Shown: positions 54,188-63,503, counted from the first letter of the stretch. The stretch is 64,000 nucleotides of DNA from Kamptonema formosum PCC 6407 (GCF_000332155.1 NZ_KB235904.1:2401813-2465812), one strand, 5' to 3'. Numbers and translations: made by a program. Notes: a model not told the origin generated them from the letters alone.

Positions 54188-54417
54188 AACGCCGCCTCTG
54201 GGGGGTTGATTCATTCTCCCGAAAGCCACCAGGGAATAAATTCCCTCTCTCATTACTGAAGTCGGTTGAAACCGACTGAAATACTAGGTCTGTAGTCGTC
54301 TTCAGACGACTTAAACTATCAGACAGGGGTTTTTAACCCCTGGCGGACTATAGCTTTAAAACAATGAATCAGCCCTAACCTTTGGGGGGTTGTCGATCGC
54401 CGCCCAGAGGCGGCGTT
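54188..54417. repeat. Nested palindrome cluster with 15-bp outer arms
   Basis: AACGCCGCCTCTGGG (54188-54202) and CCCAGAGGCGGCGTT (54403-54417) are perfect inverses. Inside lie three smaller palindromes: GTCGGTTGAAACCGAC, GTCGTCTTCAGACGAC and CAGGGGTTTTTAACCCCTG. There is no ORF. Such clusters fold into multi-hairpin RNA or DNA and are frequent in filamentous cyanobacteria. Confidence 0.7.
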
Positions 54418-54538
54418 ATAGCAACCGCTTTCGTCAGTTAGGACACTCGCTCATCGCTGAAGCCTTGATTCTATTCCCCTCTTCCCCTAGCCCCTAGCCC
54501 CTAGCCCCTAGCCCCTAACCGCCCTGGCGGTTGCTATA
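54417..54538. repeat. TATAGCAACYGC inverted-repeat element, copy 3
   Basis: TATAGCAACCGC (54417-54428) and GCGGTTGCTATA (54527-54538) are perfect inverses. Inside is the shared TCTATTCCCCTCTTCCCC segment and a CCCCTAG heptameric tract. It abuts the nested palindromes at 54188-54417 and ends 56 bases before the transglycosylase ATG. Confidence 0.75.
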
Positions 54539-54594
54539 CAATCTCGGATTTAGTCCTATTATCTTGTACTTTAGTCCCCATTCTCTAATTTCCT

Positions 54595-56772
54595 ATGCTC
54601 AAGCAACGCAAAACCACAGTTCCTCTATTGATAGGTGTTTCCGTTTGCGCTCTGGCGATCGGAGCTTTTGCACCGGTGACAAAGTGGATTGGATTTGGTT
54701 CGTCTGTGAATCAGAATCCCCAGGATACGGCGATCGCGGAGGCGGAAGTTAGGACTTTGGTATCGCTCTCGCCAATAGAGCGATCGCAGAAGTTGGAAGC
54801 GATCGCACAACAGCCACAATCTAAGGCTCGTAGCGAAGCGCGTTATCTGCTGGCGAAAGATTTAATGGCAAAGGGAGAAGCGGCAAAAGCTCTCACTTTG
54901 TTAGAGAGATTAGAGCAAGATTATCCGATTTTAGCATCTCACATTGTGATGCTACGCGCCCAAGCTTACGAAGCAGCAGGTGAAGCAGGTAAAGCTGAAA
55001 ATACTTGGCAGGATTTGCTCAAACGCTATGAGAACGATCCAGTGGCGGCTGAAGCTTTGTATATTTTAGGAAAGACGCAGCCGGAACATTGGGACAAGGC
55101 GATCGCGCAATTTCCGTCTCATCCCCGCACTATAGAAATGGCGCGATCGCGGCTGAAAACCAATCCCAATCAGCCAGAATTGCTATTACTGATCGCCAAA
55201 CATGGCTTGTACCTCAAAGATTACGGCTCAATAGTAGAAACCTTAGCCCAGAAATATTCTGCCTTCTTGAAACCCGAAGATTGGGAAGCGATCGCCTTCG
55301 GCTATTGGGAGAAACAGGATTACGGCAAAGCTGCGATCGCCTACGCCAAATCTCCCCGCACCCCCCGCAATCTCTACCGTAAAGCGCGAGGTTTATGGTT
55401 AGACGGAAAAATACCTGAATCTAAAATTGCTTATAAACAACTGATAACTGAATTTCCCGATGGAGGCGAAGACACCGCTTTAGGTTTAATCAGAATTTCG
55501 CGGCTTTCCGAACCCAAAGAAGCTTTAGTTTACCTCGATCGCGCTATTAGCAAATTCCCCGATCGCGCACCCGAAGCACTGTTAGACAAATCTAAAATTC
55601 TTGACAAGCAAGGAAGCGAAAAATTAGCCTCCCAAACTCGTCAACTGTTGCTACAAAAATATAACAATTCAGATGCCGCCGCTGAACTACGGTGGACGAT
55701 TGCCCAACAAGCCGCGAAGGCGGGAAATTTAAAAATAGCTTGGCAACAAGCCAGAGATATAACCAATAATAACCCCGATAGCATATTAGCACCAGAAGCA
55801 GCATTTTGGGTAGGAAAATGGGCGCAGCGAATCGGTCGTCAGGAGGATGCACAAAAAGCATTTGAATATACCATCGCCCGCTATCCAGAATCTTATTTTG
55901 CTTGGCGTTCTGCGGTATTTCTGGGTTGGCCTGTAGGAGATTTTACCACAGTGAGAAGCTTATCTCCCAATGTAGTCCCACTCGCTCAAAGACCAGAACC
56001 TCCCGTCGGTTCTGAAGCATTAAAAGAACTCTATCAATTAGGTCAAGATCGTTCGGCTTGGACGCTATGGCAAGTTGAGTTTAAAAATCAGATGAAGCCG
56101 TCAATACCGGAACAATTTACTGATGGTTTGATGCGAATAGGAGTAGGAGATAATCTAGATGGACTGTGGATGATTTCAAGTTTACGGCAACGAGAAGAAC
56201 CAGAGGATAAAAACCAATATTTATCCTTAAGACAGCAACCTGCTTACTGGCAAGCATTATACCCATTTCCCTACTTAGAAACAATTGTCAAGTGGTCGGG
56301 AGAAATGCGTTTAAATCCAGTATTAGTTACCGCCTTAATTCGGCAAGAATCGCGATTTATGCCAGGGATTAAATCAGCAGTCGGCGCAACTGGTTTAATG
56401 CAGGTTATGCCAGAAACAGGGGATTGGATTGCTAAGCAAATTCAACTCAAAAACTATTCTTTAGAGAATGTAGACGACAACATTAAACTCGGCACTTGGT
56501 ATCTCGATCACACCCACGATGAGTACAAGAATAATTCAATGTTAGCAGTAGCCAGTTACAATGCCGGGCCTGGTGCAGTCGGAGATTGGTTACAGAGATT
56601 TGGCTTTAACGATCCCGATGCTTTTGTGGATAAAATTCCCTACGATGAAACTAAGGGATATGTGAAGTCTGTGTTTGAGAATTACTGGAATTATTTAAGG
56701 ATTTATAATCCCGAAATAAATCAGTTGGTAGCACAGCATAATGCAGCGAAGCAACAACCAACTAAACCTTAA
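54595..56772 (+). CDS. Lytic murein transglycosylase with TPR-like repeats (SLT)
   Basis: A 725-residue protein. An N-terminal hydrophobic segment (about 10-28) anchors or exports it. Residues 45-440 are a helical superhelix of TPR-like repeats (LLAKDLMAKGEAAKALTLLE, YILGKTQPEHWDKAI). The C-terminal SLT domain (about 555-700) has catalytic glutamate in LIRQESRFMPG, then AVGATGLMQVMPETG and VASYNAGPGAVGDWL. It cuts peptidoglycan glycan strands in the periplasm and resembles Slt70. The domain order supports full length. Confidence 0.92.
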   Translation: MLKQRKTTVPLLIGVSVCALAIGAFAPVTKWIGFGSSVNQNPQDTAIAEAEVRTLVSLSPIERSQKLEAIAQQPQSKARSEARYLLAKDLMAKGEAAKALTLLERLEQDYPILASHIVMLRAQAYEAAGEAGKAENTWQDLLKRYENDPVAAEALYILGKTQPEHWDKAIAQFPSHPRTIEMARSRLKTNPNQPELLLLIAKHGLYLKDYGSIVETLAQKYSAFLKPEDWEAIAFGYWEKQDYGKAAIAYAKSPRTPRNLYRKARGLWLDGKIPESKIAYKQLITEFPDGGEDTALGLIRISRLSEPKEALVYLDRAISKFPDRAPEALLDKSKILDKQGSEKLASQTRQLLLQKYNNSDAAAELRWTIAQQAAKAGNLKIAWQQARDITNNNPDSILAPEAAFWVGKWAQRIGRQEDAQKAFEYTIARYPESYFAWRSAVFLGWPVGDFTTVRSLSPNVVPLAQRPEPPVGSEALKELYQLGQDRSAWTLWQVEFKNQMKPSIPEQFTDGLMRIGVGDNLDGLWMISSLRQREEPEDKNQYLSLRQQPAYWQALYPFPYLETIVKWSGEMRLNPVLVTALIRQESRFMPGIKSAVGATGLMQVMPETGDWIAKQIQLKNYSLENVDDNIKLGTWYLDHTHDEYKNNSMLAVASYNAGPGAVGDWLQRFGFNDPDAFVDKIPYDETKGYVKSVFENYWNYLRIYNPEINQLVAQHNAAKQQPTKP

Positions 56773-56850
56773 TCCCGACGGAGGTTAAAACCCCTGTCGG
56801 ACTCAATGTTTACGTTAAGCTACAATAGCAATAAATACAGAGGTTAATCT

Positions 56851-57210
56851 ATGACTTATAATTCCCCAGAAGAATACATCGAAGCCATGCGAACTATTTT
56901 GAATAGCGGCGATTTTGCAGGAGCACAGCAGCTATCATTTAAAGCCGTTGAGCATTACCCCGATCATGCTGAAATTAAGAAGATCGCTCGCATCTTAGCA
57001 CCATCGGTAGTTAGAGTCAGTAAACGCCCCCCAGATCGAGATACGCTGGTCAATCAAAACTGGATCAAGCAGAACCGGATGCAATATCGGGGAAACTGGA
57101 TTGCTCTGAAGGATGGTAAGCTATTGGCTATTGGGAAAAATGTTGATGAATTAGTGGAGCAGGTAGGTGATATAAAGGAAAAACGTATATTTGTGACAGC
57201 GATTTATTAA
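56851..57210 (+). CDS. Small protein with DUF5678-type C-terminal domain
   Basis: A 119-residue protein. The N-terminal 50 residues are helical and TPR-like (DFAGAQQLSFKAVEHYPDHAEIKKIARIL). The C-terminus, YRGNWIALKDGKLLAIGKNVDELVEQV, matches the DUF5678 pattern seen in small cyanobacterial proteins. The function is unknown. It follows the transglycosylase by 78 bases on the same strand. Confidence 0.7.
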   Translation: MTYNSPEEYIEAMRTILNSGDFAGAQQLSFKAVEHYPDHAEIKKIARILAPSVVRVSKRPPDRDTLVNQNWIKQNRMQYRGNWIALKDGKLLAIGKNVDELVEQVGDIKEKRIFVTAIY

Positions 57211-57269
57211 TGGTACTGTTTTTTCCAAATGGGGATACTTTTGCAACGGGGGCGATTCGCTAGTTGCTC

Positions 57270-58154
57270 TTACTCCTTAGTTATAAAAAAGTTTACTGCA
57301 AACCATCCCATTAACATACCTATTATTATAATAATTGTATTTGAAGCAAGCAACAAAATGTTTTTGAAAAGCCCTGCGGAATATATATTTGCGTAGTCTT
57401 TCCTTACTACACACATTGTTAAACATACTGACACTTCATAAAAATAGATCAAGATTGCCGGAGTCATAGAAATTAAAATAACATCAATAATAGTAATATT
57501 GCTATCTAAAAAATAACGTAATAATAAAGAAATTAAAGCAATTATAATATGAAAAAAGAAGACCAATAAATAGCCAAATAAAAAACTTGAATTTTGAGCG
57601 ATCGCATCAATTACTCCCGATCTTTTTTGATAGGAATATATATCTTCAAAAAAATCGAGAGGTGGTGTAAGTATAAAAAAAGTTAGGCGATGAAATATTA
57701 TCAATTTAAAGAGTAAGGCTACTCCTACAATCAAGTTTGAGAACAACTGGCTACTCATAAGTAGGTGGACATAAATAAACGCTATAAATTGTATCGCTTC
57801 CGAGAAAACAGTATCGCTTAAATCAGCATTAGTAAAATTCACCTGATCTGCCATTGCGTAAGCTAAATCTGCACCGTGTAAATTTGCTTTTACCATTACA
57901 GAAGCACTCATAATTGCTCCTCGTAAATCGGCATTACTAAAATTACTTAACTCCATGTTAGCATTAGAAAATTCAGCCGATCGCAGCATTTGACCAGAAA
58001 AGTCGCGGCGCGTGAGTTCAGCATTGCTATAAGATAAGGGAGGAGCGTAATATTTAGATTGAGCTTGGGCTGGTAGCGACCAAGTTAAAAGAAAGAGTGC
58101 GTAGGCGTAGCCCACCGTAAGTATCGCCAATACCGCTAGTTTCCGAATTATCAT
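57270..58154 (-). CDS. Pentapeptide-repeat protein fused to a membrane domain
   Basis: A 294-residue chimera. Residues 1-27 are a signal peptide ending QAQ. Residues 35-115 are pentapeptide repeats (ADLRG, ANLHG, ANMELSNF), typical of thylakoid-lumen proteins. From SEAIQ onward the usual ending with a second repeat block is missing. Instead come 170 residues with about five hydrophobic helices and A/T-rich codons. The base composition shift at about 57810 suggests a join of two genes. The ATG at 58154 has AAGGAAA upstream. Confidence 0.65.
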   Translation of the reverse strand: MIIRKLAVLAILTVGYAYALFLLTWSLPAQAQSKYYAPPLSYSNAELTRRDFSGQMLRSAEFSNANMELSNFSNADLRGAIMSASVMVKANLHGADLAYAMADQVNFTNADLSDTVFSEAIQFIAFIYVHLLMSSQLFSNLIVGVALLFKLIIFHRLTFFILTPPLDFFEDIYSYQKRSGVIDAIAQNSSFLFGYLLVFFFHIIIALISLLLRYFLDSNITIIDVILISMTPAILIYFYEVSVCLTMCVVRKDYANIYSAGLFKNILLLASNTIIIIIGMLMGWFAVNFFITKE

Positions 58155-58261
58155 AAGTCTGTTTTCCTTGCAAGTAGATATGGGAGTAGTGTATGCCGAA
58201 CTCAGCTCAACGGCAAAAACGGGTAAAATCATCAATAGTAATGATGAACTTCTAAAAAGCT

Positions 58262-58633
58262 ATGCTAAATTTTGCTTTAACTTGGCTAGTTGCAGCCGTT
58301 TCACTGGTAATTACTGCCAATATCGTACCAGGTATTGCGATTAGTAGTTTTCCTGCTGCTTTGGTAGCTGCGGTTCTGGTCGGTTTCGTCAATGCGATTG
58401 TGAGACCGATTATCACACTTTTGACACTACCTCTCACAATTCTTTCTCTGGGTTTGTTTTTGTTGGTGGTGAATGCGATCTCCCTGTCTATGGCAGCATG
58501 GTTGGCGGGAGTATTCGATATTGGCTTTAAGGTTAGCGGTTTCTGGCCTGCATTTTTCGGTGCGATCGTTCTCTCTTTTGTTTCTGGATTGATCGGCAGT
58601 TTTGTGAATGTGGATAGGACTGGGATCGAATAA
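58262..58633 (+). CDS. Phage holin-like (PF04020) membrane protein
   Basis: A 123-residue protein with four hydrophobic helices. GFVNAIVRPIITLLTLPLTI and LGLFLLVVNAISLSMAAWL are the conserved parts of the holin-like DUF360 family, which is chromosomal and widespread, not phage. The function is unknown. The gene is short, and the start is marked by CATGCTAAAT with little ribosome binding site. It is divergent from the pentapeptide gene, 107 bases away. Confidence 0.8.
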   Translation: MLNFALTWLVAAVSLVITANIVPGIAISSFPAALVAAVLVGFVNAIVRPIITLLTLPLTILSLGLFLLVVNAISLSMAAWLAGVFDIGFKVSGFWPAFFGAIVLSFVSGLIGSFVNVDRTGIE

Positions 58634-58670
58634 ACGTTACGGATTGAAAGAGTTAGTCAGTGCGATCGCT

Positions 58671-59279
58671 TTATTCTGTTTCTGCTGAGGCGATCGCAAC
58701 TGTCACCGCACCCCCCCTAGCCCCCTGTTGACAATCGGAACGAAAGATTTGTTTAGGAACTAGGAGGTTTTTTTTTGAACCGCAGATCGAAGCAGACGAT
58801 CCTGGATAATGATTAGATATCTGCTTGTATCTGTATTCGTCGGCACTCGATAATTCTAGGTTAATTGTAGCACAAATAGCTGCCGCTTCTGCTACACTGG
58901 GAACACCGATTGATTGAGCAACAATTTTTGAAGGGTTGGGTACTTGAATTGAGTTTAAAACCTTAGCAGAGAAGGTTTTTAGTTGCCAATTCCGCCCTTG
59001 ACAAAGTTCTATTAATCCAACTTCATCAGCCTTAGTATCAATAGTAGCAATGCCTGCGATCGTACTTTCTGCTAAATCATAATTGCGGCATACTTGTTTG
59101 ATAGCAGATTCTATCACGTCTCTAGAAGTTCCGCTTTGGCAACCTATTCCTATCCATAAAACTCTACAATGCTGTTGCACTTTTGGGATATCCAAATCAG
59201 GAGGCAGGAGGCAGGAGGCAGGAGGCAGAAGGAGGATGTCGGTTGTTTGAAGTTCACTCAACAATGCAGATTGTATCAA
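58671..59279 (-). CDS. Cobalamin biosynthesis protein, CbiG C-terminal/CobE type
   Basis: A 202-residue ORF with the CbiG C-terminal domain: WIGIGCQSGTSRDVIESAI near residue 42, IATIDTKADEVGLIEL, then VPSVAEAAA and GAVTVAIASAE. The domain acts in ring contraction in anaerobic cobalamin synthesis. About 30 extra residues split the last two motifs. The first 33 codons are a GCAGGAG heptameric tract translated as LLPPASCLLPP with a TTG start, so the true start is more likely the GTG at 59180 or TTG at 59195. No CobJ partner is adjacent. Confidence 0.7.
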   Translation of the reverse strand: MIQSALLSELQTTDILLLPPASCLLPPDLDIPKVQQHCRVLWIGIGCQSGTSRDVIESAIKQVCRNYDLAESTIAGIATIDTKADEVGLIELCQGRNWQLKTFSAKVLNSIQVPNPSKIVAQSIGVPSVAEAAAICATINLELSSADEYRYKQISNHYPGSSASICGSKKNLLVPKQIFRSDCQQGARGGAVTVAIASAETE

Positions 59280-59334
59280 TAATTTGGATAATTGGGATAA
59301 ATAATCAAAGGGATGACTAACCAGGATTTTGTAT

Positions 59335-59457
59335 TATAGCAACCGCTTTGGCGGTTAAATTCATGAAACCATTGATTCTCTATCTCTTCTTCCCCTTCTT
59401 ACCCTAGCCCCTAGCCCCTAGCCCCTAGCCCCTAACCGCTGAAAGCGGTTTCTATAA
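59335..59457. repeat. TATAGCAACYGC inverted-repeat element, copy 4
   Basis: TTATAGCAACCGCTTT (59334-59349) and AAAGCGGTTTCTATAA at the right end (59442-59457) are inverted with one mismatch. Inside are TTCTTCCCCTTCTTACC and CCCCTAG heptamers, as in copies 2 and 3. It lies between the CbiG-type gene and ndhB. Confidence 0.7.
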
Positions 59458-59552
59458 GTCTTTTTCGCAAGTCGGATACTCCTTGAAGGTTAGCAATAAA
59501 AAAACGCCCAACTCTCAATAGTCAGGCGTTTTACCGATTCCCAAAAAACAAA

Positions 59553-61127
59553 TTAATCCTGTTGAGATTGGGAAAGATTTGATTGGATCGAAACCACTGC
59601 CACAGGTTGCGTCTGACTCAAAACAGCCTGTAATATGGGAGTGCGATTGACAGAACTGTTGGCTAAAGTCAATATCGGATTAGCCAAAATTCCCGCTAAG
59701 GATGTGGCAATTAATGTCAAAATCAGACTGACTTGTAAAGGTCGCATTCCGGGAAGAGTCCAGTTAGCTTCTGGATAATTCTTGACCGAACTTGACATTT
59801 CTTGAGGTTCCTTAACTACCATCATTTTTACTACTCGAATATAGTAGTAAATCGAGACTACAGTAGTAATTAACCCCAACAATACTAAGAGGTAAAGACC
59901 TGCTTGCCAGCCTGCCCAAAACAGATAAATTTTGCCGAAGAAACCGGCTAGGGGCGGAATGCCTCCCAATGATAGCAGGCAAATGCTTAAACACAAGGTT
60001 AAAAGCGGATCTTTTTGATACAAACCGGCATATTCGCTAATTTGGTCTGTACCAGTTCGTAGGGAGAATAAAATCACGCAGGCGAAACCGCCTAAGTTCA
60101 TAAATAGGTAAACCAACAGATAAAATATCATGCTGGAATAGCCTGCTTCACTGCCTGCGATCAAACCGATCATTACGAATCCAGCTTGTCCGATGGAGGA
60201 GTAAGCTAGTAGCCGCTTCATGCTAGTCTGGGCGAGGGCGACGACGTTACCCAAAACCATGCTGAGTATGGCGAGGGCGGTAAAAACTAAGTGCCACTGT
60301 TCTGTAACTAGGGGGAAAGCGGTAGTGAGGAGGCGGATGGCGAGGGCGAAACCGGCCGCTTTGGAACCGACGGAAAGGAAGGCGACGACTGGTGTGGGTG
60401 AACCTTCGTAAACGTCTGGTGTCCACTGGTGAAAGGGGACGGCGGAGATTTTGAAGGAGATGCCTGCGATCGCGAATACTAAGGCGATCGCTAAACCGAG
60501 GGAGTTACCGCTATCAGCAGCAGCAAGGCCCTGGGCGATCGCGGTTAATGTGGTTTCCCCTCCCGATAATCCGTACAGCAAGGAAAGAGAGTATAGAAAT
60601 ACCGCCGAAGAAGCGGAACCAATTAGCAGGTATTTCAATGCTGCTTCGTTGGAACGCGGGTCGCGCTTGGTGTAACCTGTCAGCAGGTATGATGAGATAC
60701 TGAGAGTTTCCAGCGAGACGAAAATCATCACCAATTCGTCGGCCCCACAGAGGAACATCCCCCCCAAGGTAGCGGTAAGCAAAATGCTGATGAATTCTGC
60801 CAAGGATGTACCCGTTTGCTGGATGTAGCGTACCGACATCAAAATAGTAACAGCGGCAGAAAGGGCAACAATGCCGCGAAATGCAATACTTAGCGCATCG
60901 CTGTTGAAACCGCCGAAGAATGAAATCGTGTTAGTGCTCTCCCACTGGTAGCAGAGGGCCGCGATCGCAGCGAGTAAACCAGCAACGGCAACGTAGGGAG
61001 TCCACGCTGAGGAACTACGGCCTACGATCAAGTCGCCGCAGAGCACTACCAGGAGGGTGACGATGACTATTCCTTCTGGCAAGATGGTTCCAGCATTTAG
61101 CTGGGCAACAAGAGTAGCAAAATCCAT
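59553..61127 (-). CDS. ndhB: NAD(P)H-quinone oxidoreductase subunit 2 (NdhB)
   Basis: A 524-residue membrane subunit with 14 hydrophobic helices. Conserved stretches are [19 protein letters not shown] near residue 120, [19 protein letters not shown] near 160 and [22 protein letters not shown] near 230, the antiporter-like core of NuoN/NdhB. It is part of NDH-1 in photosynthetic and respiratory electron flow (cyclic flow and CO2 uptake). I chose the ATG at 61127, 15 codons inside the longest frame, to match the family start. It is a single gene, not in an operon here. Confidence 0.95.
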   Translation of the reverse strand: MDFATLVAQLNAGTILPEGIVIVTLLVVLCGDLIVGRSSSAWTPYVAVAGLLAAIAALCYQWESTNTISFFGGFNSDALSIAFRGIVALSAAVTILMSVRYIQQTGTSLAEFISILLTATLGGMFLCGADELVMIFVSLETLSISSYLLTGYTKRDPRSNEAALKYLLIGSASSAVFLYSLSLLYGLSGGETTLTAIAQGLAAADSGNSLGLAIALVFAIAGISFKISAVPFHQWTPDVYEGSPTPVVAFLSVGSKAAGFALAIRLLTTAFPLVTEQWHLVFTALAILSMVLGNVVALAQTSMKRLLAYSSIGQAGFVMIGLIAGSEAGYSSMIFYLLVYLFMNLGGFACVILFSLRTGTDQISEYAGLYQKDPLLTLCLSICLLSLGGIPPLAGFFGKIYLFWAGWQAGLYLLVLLGLITTVVSIYYYIRVVKMMVVKEPQEMSSSVKNYPEANWTLPGMRPLQVSLILTLIATSLAGILANPILTLANSSVNRTPILQAVLSQTQPVAVVSIQSNLSQSQQD

Positions 61128-61250
61128 ATTTTCAGCCAGGTTATACAGTAGTACAGACTGAAAAGCCTGCAATGGCGGTGAATTTGTTAAAAATTCTTAA
61201 CCAAACTGGATTGTAACCTGATTTGGATTTTAGTCTCTACAACTTACTCT

Positions 61251-61460
61251 CTACAACTTATCGATCGCCTTTTTTGCCTTATCTGCGATCTCTTTTGCAG
61301 TTTGCTTGGCATCTTCTACCACATGGCGGGCGGCGGATTCAGCTTGTTTGGCCTTACCTGTTGCTTGGTCTTTTTTGCTACCTGTGATATTTCCCCAAAC
61401 TTCTTGGAGTTTACCTTCAATGTTTTTGCCAACGGCCTTTGCTCTATCTTCAGTGCTCAT
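61251..61460 (-). CDS. CsbD family stress protein
   Basis: A 69-residue, charged, helical protein. AVGKNIEGKLQEVWGNITG and SKKDQATGKAKQAES match CsbD-like proteins, which are induced by general stress in other bacteria. AAGGAG is seven bases before the ATG. The function is not known at molecular level. Confidence 0.9.
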   Translation of the reverse strand: MSTEDRAKAVGKNIEGKLQEVWGNITGSKKDQATGKAKQAESAARHVVEDAKQTAKEIADKAKKAIDKL

Positions 61461-61571
61461 GTTGGACTCCTTATACCGATTAATTATCCTATCAGTAAGT
61501 TGAGCTTACCATAACTTAGGCACTCTCATCTTATAATTTTATTAAGAAGTAAATTATCCTCTCATGCAGGA

Positions 61572-61715
61572 ATGACCTATTATTACGATCGCAGAGAAGA
61601 AATCGATCGCTACACTGCTGAAAGTCGAGCCATTGTGGAAGAATTAAAGCGCAATAGTCCACCATCTCCGTTACAAGAAAAATTGAGTGCAATTAGAGGT
61701 GATGAGAAGTTATAA
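61572..61715 (+). CDS. 47-residue protein, first gene of small operon
   Basis: MTYYYDRREEIDRYTAESRA, then a helical stretch with KRNSPPSPLQEKLSAIRG and a stop that shares a base with the next ATG (TAATG at 61713-61717). Charged and coil-like, it resembles a small antitoxin, but I do not recognise a family. AGGA is only one base before the ATG, a poor ribosome binding site, so a leaderless or other start is possible. Confidence 0.5.
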   Translation: MTYYYDRREEIDRYTAESRAIVEELKRNSPPSPLQEKLSAIRGDEKL

Positions 61716-62047
61716 TGAAACTACCGAATGGCAATCATGCAGAAATTTCTCTGCAAAAGCTAGTTGGCTACTGCTTAAATCAAGAGCACTCTAGTGGAAA
61801 GCACAAAGCTAGAGTCTTTGCCTCGGTTTTGGGAATCACCGCTAATAATGCAGAGGTTTTGCGAGAGCTTATTCAAAAAGCAGCGATTGAAGGTGAAGTT
61901 ATCCAACAAGATACTACTGATTTTGGGCAACAGTTTAAGGTTGATTGGATTGTACCCGATACGTCAGGTATTGAGCTGCGGACAATCTGGGAAGTTACTA
62001 CAACTAATTCTAATCCTCGTTTAATTTCAGCTTTTCTTAAACCATGA
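61715..62047 (+). CDS. DUF6883 protein
   Basis: A 110-residue protein. KLPNGNHAEISLQKLVGYCL followed by NxEHSSGKHKARVFAS and LGIT, then GQQFKVDWIVP, matches the DUF6883 domain pattern (from memory). The function is unknown; the family also occurs as a C-terminal part of larger toxin-like proteins. It is coupled to the genes on both sides (TAATG overlap before, ATGA overlap after). Confidence 0.75.
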   Translation: MKLPNGNHAEISLQKLVGYCLNQEHSSGKHKARVFASVLGITANNAEVLRELIQKAAIEGEVIQQDTTDFGQQFKVDWIVPDTSGIELRTIWEVTTTNSNPRLISAFLKP

Positions 62048-62307
62048 TAAAACACTTTAAACTTTTGGATTCTGTTGCTATTCTCAAGCCTGTGTCAAAT
62101 ACGAGATTAACGCTAGTGGAACCAGAATACGCATCTATCTCTAGTTTGCCAGTAGGACTTGTGGGAACTATTGTTGAAGTGTATGATACAGGAAATGACT
62201 ATCAATATTTAGTGGAGTTTGCTGATAATCAAGGGATTGAATATGCTATGGCTATTTTGAAAGAAGATGAAATTTTAGTTCTGCAATATGAACTCGCAGT
62301 TGCTTAG
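62044..62307 (+). CDS. DUF4926 protein
   Basis: An 87-residue small beta-protein. LPVGLVGTIVEVYDTGNDYQ and FADNQGIEYA match DUF4926. The start ATG overlaps the DUF6883 stop (ATGA). From memory the two families are often adjacent, so they may be a functional pair. The role is unknown. Confidence 0.75.
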   Translation: MIKHFKLLDSVAILKPVSNTRLTLVEPEYASISSLPVGLVGTIVEVYDTGNDYQYLVEFADNQGIEYAMAILKEDEILVLQYELAVA

Positions 62308-62459
62308 AAAGCAGTGGTTCTACACACATATCTCGAATTGCCGCTATTTTTTTAATTTATTCTAAAGTATCTGTTGGGATTTCAATCGAGACTATTTCGG
62401 AGATACGTGACCGCAATTGCATTTTTATTTCTGTTTCAGGATTGTTCATATAATTTCCG

Positions 62460-63503
62460 TTAAGTTTGTACAGCAAATTCCTCTGGATCGATTCCCCAAT
62501 TTACCCACCGAATAGCCTCCCTAGCTGATTCTACATCAGGCGGTACGCGCAAAACATGAAGGTATCCGGTACTAGGACAAGTCATCTTTAACAAATAAAT
62601 TGCCTCAATATCGACATTATTATCTATTTTTAACAGCGTGTATTGTTGCCAAGTATCTAACTCTACTGCTGCCAATTCTTGGCAAATTCTATCATAACCT
62701 ATTCCTTGAATTAGCACTCGTCGAAGTTCGGCGTTATCCTCCGATAATAGCCATTCTGAACGCCACTGTTGAGGGTGAAATTTTCCGTATTTTTCAGGTA
62801 ATCTCACGCCATGATAGGCGTACACGCTGAAACCATCAGCAAATTGAATTGCGGGCGATCCTTCTGCGTGGAGTCGCTGTTGAGAGTCTAAGGAAAGGAT
62901 GCGGGGGCGATCGCACACATAGCAAATTTCTTCTAAAGTATAAATCCAGCCACAATTCTCGGCTAGGGATTGATACAATTCCCATTTATACTGACTTTTT
63001 CTAGAAGATAGTGTTAAGCCGGAAATACAGTAGTCCATTATTGATGCTTCCTCAGCCAAATCCTCCTGCATAATTACTCCCCAAAAATATGCTTCTATTT
63101 CTACTGCTTCTTCCTCCGTTATTTCGCCTATAATTTCATTGCCAATTTGAATACTAAAACACGAATCAAATTCTATTGTAAACAATTTTCCTATTTCCTC
63201 CCATAGTTTAATATTTAACTGGCTTCCCAATATTATTTTGATTGCAATCCTAACTTCAAGGCGAATTAAATCATATAGGGAATAAGGTAAACTGCCGAGC
63301 GATAAGAGATTTTGATGGGCAGCACAAGGACTATCAAAGAAAATAATTTTTGGCTCTTGTTGACCGATCGCAGCATAGATAGCTTTGACTGCATCAGCGG
63401 CTTTCTCGCGGTTAATTGGCTCAGTAGAAAGCGCGATCGCTCTCCATTTTTCCCGATAGACTGGAATCAAAGCCTCTTGCTCAGGTGTAAGCTTGTCAAT
63501 CAT
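62460..63503 (-). CDS. DUF6745-type protein
   Basis: A 347-residue protein. It starts with LTPEQEALIPVYREKWRAIA and ends DVESAREAIRWVNWGIDPEEF, the frame of the DUF6745 domain proteins of cyanobacteria and actinobacteria. A C-rich patch (CGWIYTLEEICYVCDRP) is present. There is no signal or membrane segment. The function is unknown. It is on the opposite strand to the DUF6883 operon and in line with xisI. Confidence 0.7.
   Translation of the reverse strand: MIDKLTPEQEALIPVYREKWRAIALSTEPINREKAADAVKAIYAAIGQQEPKIIFFDSPCAAHQNLLSLGSLPYSLYDLIRLEVRIAIKIILGSQLNIKLWEEIGKLFTIEFDSCFSIQIGNEIIGEITEEEAVEIEAYFWGVIMQEDLAEEASIMDYCISGLTLSSRKSQYKWELYQSLAENCGWIYTLEEICYVCDRPRILSLDSQQRLHAEGSPAIQFADGFSVYAYHGVRLPEKYGKFHPQQWRSEWLLSEDNAELRRVLIQGIGYDRICQELAAVELDTWQQYTLLKIDNNVDIEAIYLLKMTCPSTGYLHVLRVPPDVESAREAIRWVNWGIDPEEFAVQT

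Noticed and set aside
58262-58633. Prophage indicated by a holin-like protein
   Set aside because: The PF04020 family is chromosomal and no other phage gene is nearby.
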